Assembly (NCBI GenBank): GCA_941918925.1
Contig: OW799237.1
Location: 112,572,515-112,636,514 of the forward strand
Length of the DNA: 64,000 nt
Direction: 5' to 3'
Origin: Phyto melanocephala
Lineage: Eukaryota > Arthropoda > Insecta > Diptera > Rhinophoridae
Part shown: piece by piece, positions 55,261 through 64,000 of the stretch
How positions within the stretch are numbered: the stretch's first letter is position 1
Layout of the letters: each line of letters starts with the position of its first letter
Notes under the pieces: generated by a model
Databases searched by the model: none
What the model was told of the DNA's origin: nothing
What the model saw: the letters and a program-made list of their open reading frames with translations, nothing else
Translations under genes and position numbers: made by a program

Positions 55261-57479
55261 ATAAATGAAGGCTTTATAATGCAAAGCCTTTTATCGGTCC
55301 GACAAAATCCTACCTTTAACTAACGGCAAGTTGTACTTCAACAGTTTAAGTTTAAATTTGAATGCTAGCTGCAGGTGCTTTAAAAAATGTTATCAGATGT
55401 CTTAATCCGCTGTCTTACATTATGCCAAATGAAAAATGTTTTTTTATATCCATAAAAAAACAGCTCCTCCGTTTGCAAAATACAGACAGAGACAATTAAG
55501 TTTGACGTTGACATTAACGCTTATTTGAAAATTTACAAATTGCTGTTAGTCTTGCACTGCCGACAATCACATAATAGGGAGACCATCTGTTAATTTAAAT
55601 TGTTCAATATTTTCGTATTCGAAATAATTGTCGCTTACCATTTACCATTCTCTTCATATTTTTGGTCTTTTCCATTCTTCTTAAAAAATGAAATACAACA
55701 ATGAACAATAACTGCATGTTTGTTAAATTTTGTTAGTTCTTATTTATTATTTGTTTAGTTTTATAAGTAACACTTTCGTGTATGTAAATATAGTTTGAAT
55801 GGAATAACTGGTACTTATTTTAAGGAAACAAATACTTAAAAAAAAACATCTATGTCAAGGATGGTTTTTAATACATACTTACTTTTATTTTCAATACAAT
55901 ATTCCATCCAACAATGACTAAAGAAAATTCAATGTTTTATCTTAGTATGCAAAGACGAACTACATCATGCAAAGTCCGTAACAAAATATTTAAGTTACTT
56001 AAAAACCTGGTCCTACAACAACTACTTACACTTAAAGCACTATTAATTACTTAAAACTCCTAGAGTTTGCTATTATACCAACATATGTTTTAATTATTAT
56101 AATTTATTTATTAAGCTTAAGGTGTTTTAGCTATAATTTTTTTTTTTGTTAAAAATAATATTAATATTAAAAAAAAAAATAAATACATAAAGTGTGGAAA
56201 AATATAAAAAAAAACACACAGCCGCAAAAATTATATCCATAAATTAAGTCAAACTTTTTATATAGGAAAATTGTTATTACTTGCTTATAAAATGAATAAA
56301 AATAAATAAGTAAAGTAACTTTATTTAATAAATTTGTTTTATTCACTTTTTTTCTTTTTTTTTTATACCCAATAAAAAATTTATATTTTTTATTAATTTT
56401 TAAATTAATTTTCCATTAACTGTTATGTTAAATTAAAAAAAAAAATAAAAATTTTGTATTTTGTGTTTAATATTAAACTAAAAAACTGTCCGTTTTTTTT
56501 TTATTTAACTAAAATGTATACATATGTATTGTACGGTAATAAATATTTATAATAAACATTAGTAATTAAAAAAATTAAACATATAATTATCTTATTATCC
56601 ATATTATTGTTGTAAATTATATACGTATTTCTCAATTATACAAAATTACCAAAAAATAAAGGAATAAAACAAAAATGATTCAATTAGTCTCTTCTGTTTC
56701 AAGATTTATGTATGTATAATTATTTGACTAAGTTATTAGCATTATTGTAATATTAAAACAAGTGTTTAGTTCATGAAATGTTTATTCTTATCATTTGGTG
56801 TTATACAATCTCTGTTTTTTAGATGTTTTTTTTTTTCTAATTTTTACAAAAAATAAATACGATATTTTAAGGAAATTTTTTAATTTCTGTTTTAAGAAGA
56901 AATGAAAAATACAAATAAATAAATGAAAAAATAATAAATAAAATGAGTTTTAAATGTAATGGCAAAAATTTAAATTTAATTTATACTGAAGAATTTATTA
57001 TTACTTTCACTTATCTTCTACGAAGACGAATTTATACAGGTGAAATTATCAGCCCAACTGATGGGGAACGCTTCTGTCAAACTCCATGTAATATATTTAA
57101 AATTATAAAAATATACCTTGTCTTCTACATATGAACTTTATTATTAAAACGTTTAAATGTTTCAAAATATTTTTTTTTTATTTATTAAAACTTATACATT
57201 TTACCAATATTACAGAATTAGAAGAATTTACAAATAGTGTTACAACAATGAACATCTGTTTAGTTAAATAAAGAAACCTAATATTACAGTTTGAAGAAAG
57301 GTTGTTCATAAAAAAAAACTTATCAACTTATACACAAGTTCTAAGAAATTTTAAAACAATCACTAAAATGTGTCTTTTTAAACAAAAAAACCTTAGTAGT
57401 TGTTCAGACAATTTCTTATTATTTAAAGAAGTGACGTTCTGCATTTTTTTAATGACAGAGTCAGTGCCCTAGTCAATGA
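55261..57479. other. Intergenic, AT-rich, nothing recognised
   Basis: No gene or mobile element identified. The 63-codon frame at 56943 is Lys/Ile/Thr-rich with no domain. Could include distal 3' UTR of the ATPase gene. Confidence 0.5.
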
Positions 57480-57920
57480 ATTAAACATTTTGAAGTCAAA
57501 GTTTCTATACAGAAGATAAGTGGGATGTCTATAGGGTAGATAGTGTATTATTTTCTATTTTTGTTTTGAATAATTTGGAATTTTTTTTTATGAGTTTTAG
57601 CAGTCTTTTGAGATCAGACTTGACAGCCATAGGTCATAATCGGACGAATACACATTGTGGAAATAAGTACATTGTTCTTATTAAGTTTAGATCTTCGGCT
57701 AAGTTAAGTTAATATAAGTTTTTTGTCAAGTATTTCTCCTAAATAGTTCATTTCGTTCTTCAATTGGATAATTGTTTCCCTAGACGATAAATACCTAGTA
57801 GGAATGAGTTTTCGTGAATTATTGAATGGAAATACAATCGCTCGAGTTTCGTCGTCATTGACTTTTATTTTTAATTTTTCAACGTATTCTAATCTAAGAT
57901 TTCGTAAAAATACAAGTTAG
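57480..57920 (-). mobile_element. Jockey-type non-LTR retrotransposon RT relic
   Basis: On the minus strand: EYVEKLKIKVNDDETRAIVF, SRKLIPTRYLSS, IIQLKNEMNYLGEILDKKL, then after frameshifts STMCIRPIMTYGCQV and KKFQIIQNKNRK. These are consecutive blocks from the thumb end of jockey-clade reverse transcriptases. Inactive. Confidence 0.65.
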
Positions 57921-58646
57921 GGCCTTTCTACCTGTGACCAACGATATGTATATATTTTTTGTGGCAGCTTTGATTTTCCGAAAAAAATTTTTTTAGGACA
58001 TTGATAAGAAAATGGTAATTCTCTACAAAACGTTGTTTTTTTATTTTATTGAGGCAACGTTTTGTTGACATAGGTCTTTTTTCTAGTACGCTAAGTGAAA
58101 ATAGTTTTTGTTTTTTCTTAAAAAATACACGTAAGTATACAGTATAGGGCTAATACAAATGCGTTCGTTTTATGTTTTTTGTAATATAAAATGGCAGAGG
58201 GCCAATAAGAATTAATTTGTATGTATAATTTCTAAATTAAATGTTGGAACGATCCAATTGTTATTGTTGGTAAACTATATCTCGAGATCTTTTATAACTT
58301 AGAAAAATTTTTAAATCAAACATAAGAATACTACAGATTTTTATACCAATTGGAAGATCTTTGATAAAAATGTAAAAAACAGTCGGCCACTGTTGAACTC
58401 CTTAATTAAGAAATTTCTTAGCAAAAATACTATTTGGTGAATTCACAAGTTGACCTAAGTGTCATTAATTGCAGAATGTTTTTCATCGTGTAATCAAACG
58501 AATCAGTGGACAAAATCTGTCGCATGAACAACACGTGTTACTGTTTATTAAAAATGTATCGAAATCTAAAGCAAACACATATATTTTTAAGGAGAGAACG
58601 TTTATTCAGAGAAAAATTAACAACGCTACGTTTTAACTAACGCACA
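57921..58646. other. Intergenic, nothing recognised
   Basis: AT-rich. An inverted pair around AACGTTGTTTTTTTATTTTA / GGCAACGTTTTGTTG near 58030-58075 is short and imperfect. Confidence 0.45.
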
Positions 58647-58777
58647 GGGGCCGAAATACGGCATTCGATATCGATCGAAATTTTACTCGAACGATCGATT
58701 TCGCTGTGCTTTAGGTATAGAGATTCTAATAAGAATTTTTAAATTTCGATCACGTTCGAATGCCGTAATTCGGCCCC
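58647..58777. mobile_element. Palindromic MITE (TACGGCATTCGA family), best-preserved copy
   Basis: 131 bp. The ends GGGGCCGAAATACGGCATTC and the inverse of GAATGCCGTAATTCGGCCCC differ by one base over 20; complementarity extends imperfectly to about 37 bp. The centre has GCTGTGCTTTAGGTATAGAG and TTCTAATAAGAATTTT. Confidence 0.8.
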
Positions 58778-58854
58778 AGATTTTAGTCAGGAATGATAAA
58801 AACAAGATTAGGAATTCCGACTGTAAAATTTTTTCGTTCTGCACATTACGTCAC

Positions 58855-59417
58855 ATCAGCCTCGCACTTAAAATAAATTAAAATTATAGTTTATTTTAAA
58901 GTATAATATTGAACATATTACGGTTAATATGATTATTTACCGTTTTTTAAGCTAATTAAAAAAATTCTCCCTTTTTTTGTTTTATTTTTTTTAATATTAT
59001 TTTTTTATTTTCTTCATAACCACTAACCTAGCCTATGGACATAAGCGGTAATAAATTTCTACTTGGAAATAATTTTAACAATGTATTAAAAAATTTAAGT
59101 TTAAATAATAAATTAATAGCATTTTAAGTGGAATAAAATAATTAAAATATTATTATTTATCTGTTATTATTATTATTATTAACATTTATTTTTAATTTTA
59201 GCACATTATTCACTTTTGCACATTAGCACATTATTGTTTGCCGGTGTGACGTCACGCATGAGAGAGCTGATTTCAAACAAACATGCCAAATGCGTAATGT
59301 TGTTTCCGTAATATGTTCAATAATATACTTTTAAATAAACGATAATGTTTTTATTCTCTTATAATTTATATATAATATTATTGTTCAGATATTGCTTTTA
59401 TTAAGTGCGAGGCTGAT
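58855..59417. mobile_element. Foldback-type element, 563 bp
   Basis: The ends ATCAGCCTCGCACTTAA and TTAAGTGCGAGGCTGAT are perfect inverses. The arms continue: AGTATAATATTGAACATATT...ACGG (58900-58923) is mirrored by CCGTAATATGTTCAATAATA (59306 on), with about 40 extra bases in the right arm. The interior has TGTGACGTCACGCATGAGAG. No coding capacity or clear target duplication. Confidence 0.7.
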
Positions 59418-59511
59418 TCTTGGACGATACAGTATAAGAAAGAAAATTAGTTAGGCCTTTTTAAAACTATTTAGGTTAGTGCTTAGGTAGGAAGATAGGG
59501 AGGTAAGGCTG

Positions 59512-59707
59512 GTGCAAAGTTACCCTCACACCCTCATTCGGAGACCATTACGGTCCATTGTGGCGCCTTAATATAGAATTAAAGAGAAAAAAGAATAAGA
59601 AGAGAAATAGTTAAAATAGAAGAGAAAGAGAAGCAGACCAGTCCAGGGTCTAGTGCAAACAAACAGACCAGCACAATACTGACTAGTACACAGGGGCACC
59701 CTAGGTT
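59512..59707 (-). mobile_element. tRNA-derived SINE, diverged copy, reverse
   Basis: In reverse it shares CCTAGG, GTGTACTAGTCAGTATTGTG, GCTGGTCTG and the body CTGGTCTGCTTCTCTTTCTC with the SINE at 45820. The B-box region has been lost or replaced here and the tail differs. Confidence 0.5.
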
Positions 59708-59861
59708 GGCGTTTAACTTTCTTCTGTTTTTGTATATCATAAATTAAGTTTTTTTTTAGAGTTTTCTATTGCAAGAATTATCAACAATTTTATAAAAATA
59801 AAAAAGATTCATATGAAAAAAAACTATGTAAACAAATGTTTATATTTTATTACAAAATTGA

Positions 59862-59886
59862 ATAAATAAATAAATAAATAAATAAA
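59862..59886. repeat. (AAAT)n microsatellite
   Basis: About six units of ATAA in a row. Confidence 0.9.
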
Positions 59887-61023
59887 ATTAACGTTAATTC
59901 GATATTGTAACCTACACATCCACTTTCAACAAAACGAGCACATCTTGCTTTAAAATGTTTCTTTTCATCTTGTTTCTAGTTAATTAGACAAATGTTTTAT
60001 AAAGACATTCGTAGGAATGAGTGGAAACAGCAATAATATAAACAAAAATAAATTAGCAAAACAAAAAATTCCACCAGTGCCACAATTTTTTTTTTAATTG
60101 ACAAGAAGTGCATAATTTATTTCTAATAATGAAGTGTTTATTACCAGTACAAAATTGTTAATCATATAAAATGAAAATAAGTTGTTAATACGTTTTGTAT
60201 TTTTTCTTGTTTTTTTTATCACAGCTGCCAAGATTCGTTTTAAGAAAAACTAGAAGTACAAAATTTTAATATTAGGGCATTTCCAAAACTGTAGGAACTA
60301 TTGTTCTGTGACATTAAAACTTTTTGCACAAAAATATTTTAATATAATTTATTTGGCAATTTTTTCTTTAATTCATATGAGCAAAATTTATAAAATGTTA
60401 TCAAAATTCGTTTAATATTTGTGGGATTAAATAAGCGTAACCACTACCTAGTGTAGGGACAATCGTTTTTTTCCAACAATCTAGTTTACTTTTTACACAA
60501 ACCACAATGTAATTTAATATGGGTCCGTGAAAAAACGACCGAGGTTGTTGGCAAAATTTAACTAAAGTAACGATTTTTGCCCAACTCTATATTTACCCCA
60601 AAACGAGTATTATAATATTAAATTTGGAAGTGATTGTAATCAACCTTTTCGTATTAAAAAGATTTGTTATGAAAATGTTTGATTTTCTATAGGATAGTTA
60701 AGTAGATACATATTAATATTTTTTTGGTTTCACAAGTTCATTTTTAGGTTTAATTAACAAAGACCATTTGTCTGTTGTGATGTAACAGATTAGAATTTCT
60801 GGCGTAAATCGAACACACAAGCCCCTGACTGGCTTACTAGTACAATTGGTCCACCAATGCACCCATAAATCAAAGTTATGAAAAACCTTTAAAATGTATT
60901 AAATATTCAAGTAAAAAAAGATCTGTTTTAAGCACTAGTGAAATATACATAGGCCAGCTTAAACCCATTAACCAATACATTCAGTTATTAAACACTTTAT
61001 TTAAACATAATTTATAATGACTA
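59887..61023. other. Intergenic, nothing clear
   Basis: AT-rich. The segment 60938-60990 (AGCACTAGTGAAATATACAT, CAGCTTAAACCCATTAACCA) recurs in altered form at 63464-63510 (AGCACCAGTGAAATGCATAT), so it is probably a fragment of an unnamed repeat. Confidence 0.4.
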
Positions 61024-61105
61024 ACTGCCATATTATAAAAAAATATTTTATGTTTATTGAAGGCTTACTTGACAAGTTTCTGTACAACATTTGTCAAATA
61101 AGCTT
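61024..61105. repeat. Palindromic repeat shared with 31230-31316
   Basis: TTATAAAAAAATATTTTATG leads into the palindrome GGCTTACTTGACAAGTTTCT ... TTGTCAAATAAGC at 61062-61105. The order of the central bases is the inverse of that at 31274, as expected for a near-symmetric hairpin. Confidence 0.6.
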
Positions 61106-61455
61106 TTAAAAAACCTTAAATAGTTTTAAAGAATATCGACGTAAATATTCATAAAATATCCGTTCTTAAAAGTAACAGTTATGTATGTTGAAGTTCAATA
61201 TCATTTAGAAATCTAAATTTTCCATGCCTGATACACATACTCACTGATACATACCTTTCAGTATTGGTATTTTAACTTTTTTACAGTGTGTATGTGAGTT
61301 TAATTTGATGGGGGCTATTTGGCTATAACGCATAGTGTATAATGCTGAGTTGAGTTGGAGCCGTTAAACGTAACACATCTTGTTGTTCGCTTGTATTCAA
61401 ATACAATTAAATTGCATCGCATAGTTTCGTTCGCGTGATTGTTAGTCAGACAGTC
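61106..61455. other. Upstream region of Amph
   Basis: No mobile element recognised. Contains a less AT-rich part from about 61310 that is probably proximal promoter. Confidence 0.35.
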
Positions 61456-62011
61456 AGTGAGATAGTCAGTTAGCCAGTCAGTCAACACTGTTACTAAATT
61501 TGTTTTTCTCTTGCTTGTTAAAGTATTTTGTTGTTGATTTTGTTTTTTGTTGTTCAACAACAAATATTTCTTCAACGTATAATAAACATCTTTTTTGTGC
61601 TCACAGAGTCAAACGAACCCAACGATAGACCAGTTCAATTCAGTTTCAGTGTTTTTGGGGGCCTGTAAGCAAGTATACATTGCTTTATCGTCAAAATTTT
61701 TGTTTTTATTGTTTCTATTTCAAGTGCCAAAATAAAGTAAATTTTTTTACCTACTAAAATAATAACAAAACAAGTGCAAAATTTATTAAAAAAATATATA
61801 CCACAATAATAAAAGTTGTTAAAAAGAGAAATAATAAGATTTACCTATAATTGTGCATTTACTGTATTGAAGATAAAATAAATACAAATTTAAAGAAAAA
61901 GAAATTTGAACAAAATTGAAAGAAAGATAAAAAATAAACGAAAGTGCTAATAACTAAAAAATTAAAAAAAAAAAATTTTTAAATTAAAAACAAAATTGTG
62001 TCAAATAGTTA
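61456..62011 (+). promoter_or_regulatory. Amph: Presumed promoter and 5' leader of Amph
   Basis: Two TCAGTT initiator-like hexamers (61466-61471 and 61640-61645) lie ahead of the Amph start codon. Around the first, GTCAG/AGTC units are clustered (61442-61484). From about 61680 the sequence turns A-rich like a fly 5' leader. No TATA box or clear DPE at the expected offset. The start site is inferred, not shown. Confidence 0.35.
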
Positions 62012-62080
62012 ATGGCTGAAAATAAGGGAATCATGTTGGCGAAATCTGTACAAAAACACGCTGGACGTGCCAAAGAAAAG
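62012..62080 (+). CDS. Amph: Amphiphysin, first coding exon (gene continues right)
   Basis: The exon encodes 23 residues, beginning MAENKGIMLAKSVQKHAGRA, and ends AAAG|GTAAGT. This is the N-terminal amphipathic helix (H0) that opens the N-BAR domain of amphiphysin. In flies Amph bends and tubulates membranes and is needed for T-tubule organisation in muscle. The start has context TTAATGGC, and the exon ends in phase 0 at the place expected for the family. The BAR body and SH3 exons are beyond 64000. Confidence 0.85.
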
Positions 62081-64000
62081 GTAAGTTTTATTAATGTTGT
62101 TAAAACAGATAGATAATTGCTTCATTAATATTTCCAAACAGAAAATATTGCAAATAAAATAAATAAAAGTACATACATATGTATGTACATACATATGTGT
62201 ATAAATAGGTGGTGCACTTATGCTGTTGATGTTTCAACTTAAAAAAGGGTGTCACCTTGCGATTTGCTATGCAATACGAATTTTTTTTCCTTGCTGTTAA
62301 GGTATTTTATATATTTTTTCATTTAATAAATCTCTTATTTGGCTAGTAAGTTTCTACTCTGTTATTTTCTTATTCTCTTTAGTGTACAGGGTTGTGTAAT
62401 TGTTTTTAATAATTATGAGCAAAGTTGAGAGAAATTAGTATTTTAATTGTATTTTATATTTTTAAACACATAGGATTGTTAAAATACTGACAACGTCTAA
62501 AACTAAATTTGTTCATAATCATAGAACAATATAAAAATATACTTATACATTTAAACGTATATATTTAAAATTTTTTTAATGCCATAATTTTGTTATTTTT
62601 TATAAAGCCGTAAATGTTTACGTAAAAAAATTTTAAAATCAAAAGTTCGAGTTATAATTATTATTAAAAAAATGCGAAAAGCTTGCTATTAATAACATAT
62701 GTACATACATATATCATTCAATTCAAAAAAATTATTTTCAATCACTACCAAGCACGTTAATAAAATGTTGATATTATTTAAATTTTGTTAAAAATATTAT
62801 TATTTGTTGTATTTGTTTTTTAAAAGATTTTGTTTATACAAATTAAAAAAGTCATAATGCAATTATATAAGATTGTTGCATTTCGGAGAAATTTTTTTTT
62901 TACATAAAGTTTGACAAATAGAAATTATGAGAAAATATAGAAAATGTTAGAAATTTGAAAAGGAATAGCCAATAATCAGTTGATTAATTGAAACTAATTA
63001 ATTAAGTGTACCCTGAAGAAAGGTTTATAAAACTGATTATCTATGGAAATTTTATTTATTAACCATTAATAAACATAAATTAATATTTATTCAAACTTTT
63101 TATTTTCAAGTTTATTAGAAATCATATTCATTTAAAACATTTATTAAATTAAATTGTAATCATTTATGAAATTAATAAAAATATTAAATAATTAATAAAT
63201 GTTTTAGGAAGTTTAATGTTAGAAAAATGAACTTAAGGCAGAATAAAAATGATTTATAATAAATTTAATTAATAAATATAAGGGAATAGAAAAATAAAAC
63301 TGCATAAAATTGTTGGTTGGGTTTATGTGGAAGTTTTTATTTTTGTTTCTGGTTTTATTTAAAATTCTCATATTGTTTATGAAAATTGCAAATAAGCCTT
63401 GTAACATTTTTAAACTTTTTCATAAATTTTGTGGTTTAATGGTCTACTGATGATCTGGCATAAGCACCAGTGAAATGCATATAGAACAGCTTAAACCCAA
63501 CAACCAATAAAACCAAAATTTTAAAAACTATTGGGAGAATATCATAAATAATTAGTAGATTTTTAATATTAATAAAATATTTTAATTTATAAGAAATCTG
63601 CAAATTTTTCTACATTGTTTTTGGTTAATTTAATTTTTTGTTTTTAATTTTGTAAAAAAAAAATATGAGTAGATTTTTTGTATTTAAGTAAATAAGCAGG
63701 TATCAATTTATTTTTCGATTAAATTTATTTCCATCACATATTAATATATATGTATTTGATTTAGGAGAAAAGTGTTTTTTCTCTTAGTTTTTGAAAATGT
63801 ATTTTATGATATTGAGTTTAGTACAATTTAAAAACTTCAATTTCCAGACCTGTTCTTGAACATATAGATACAAATCCATGTAAATAGATACGTTATTCTG
63901 TTTTTTGTTAAATAGTATGCTTCTCTTCTTAACTCCTTTTGCTTCTCTTTAATGAGAAGAAATTCCAGTAGAAGTAAAAACAAAAGTAGCATATGACAAA
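62081..64000 (+). other. Amph: Start of Amph intron 1
   Basis: AT-rich intron DNA with TACATACATATGTATGTA-type simple repeats near 62170-62200 and a fragment at 63464-63510 shared with 60938. No exon or complete element recognised. Confidence 0.6.

Noticed and set aside
1..64000. CRISPR arrays, bacterial operons, rRNA
   Set aside because: Spliced genes and fly repeats make this nuclear insect DNA; no regularly spaced repeats or rRNA sequence seen.

Overview
This is an AT-rich window from a higher fly (Diptera), most likely a calyptrate such as a blow fly. Three things point there. Split genes have short GT-AG introns. Two genes read as close Drosophila orthologues. The intergenic and intronic DNA is full of schizophoran repeats: mariner and Tc1 relics, MITEs, and a family ending in a GCCGAAT-type hairpin next to TATACCC. 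The species itself is inferred, not proven.

One gene fills most of the window. Plus-strand exons between 1449 and 54584 encode a P5B-type ATPase of the ATP13A2/ATP13A3 family (Drosophila CG32000, anne), a class known to move polyamines across late-endosomal and lysosomal membranes. The eight exons I assign are 1449-2088, 44388-44676, 44764-44909, 50040-50401, 50473-50671, 50750-51054, 51675-51875 and 51936-54584. They join in one continuous frame of 4791 nt (1596 codons plus stop), with TGES, PPALP, DKTGT, KGSPE, TGDN and GDGAND motifs in the expected order. A second start exon at 37096-37123 has the same exit phase and would give a 1392-residue protein without the long disordered N-terminus. 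A small exon at 3649-3722 fits the first exon in frame and ends in a stop, so a short non-ATPase product is also possible.

Intron 1 is about 42.3 kb and is a mosaic of mobile DNA: a nearly intact Tc1-like element (12462-14110), a Tc3-like element nested in a mariner relic (38454-40049), an internally deleted mariner-like element nested in another repeat (17943-18876), several mariner-like relics, a jockey-type retrotransposon fragment, three hAT-like elements with 8-bp target duplications, and many copies of the hairpin-ended TATACCC repeat. The 5.1-kb intron 3 carries a tRNA-derived SINE, a MITE and two mariner-like relics.

Right of the ATPase gene (54585-61450) lies AT-rich DNA with a jockey relic, a 131-bp MITE, a foldback element and a second SINE copy. 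At 62012-62080 begins a second plus-strand gene, Amphiphysin (Amph); only its first coding exon and the start of its first intron are inside the window. Apart from these two genes I see no convincing protein-coding gene, rRNA, tRNA gene or CRISPR array.
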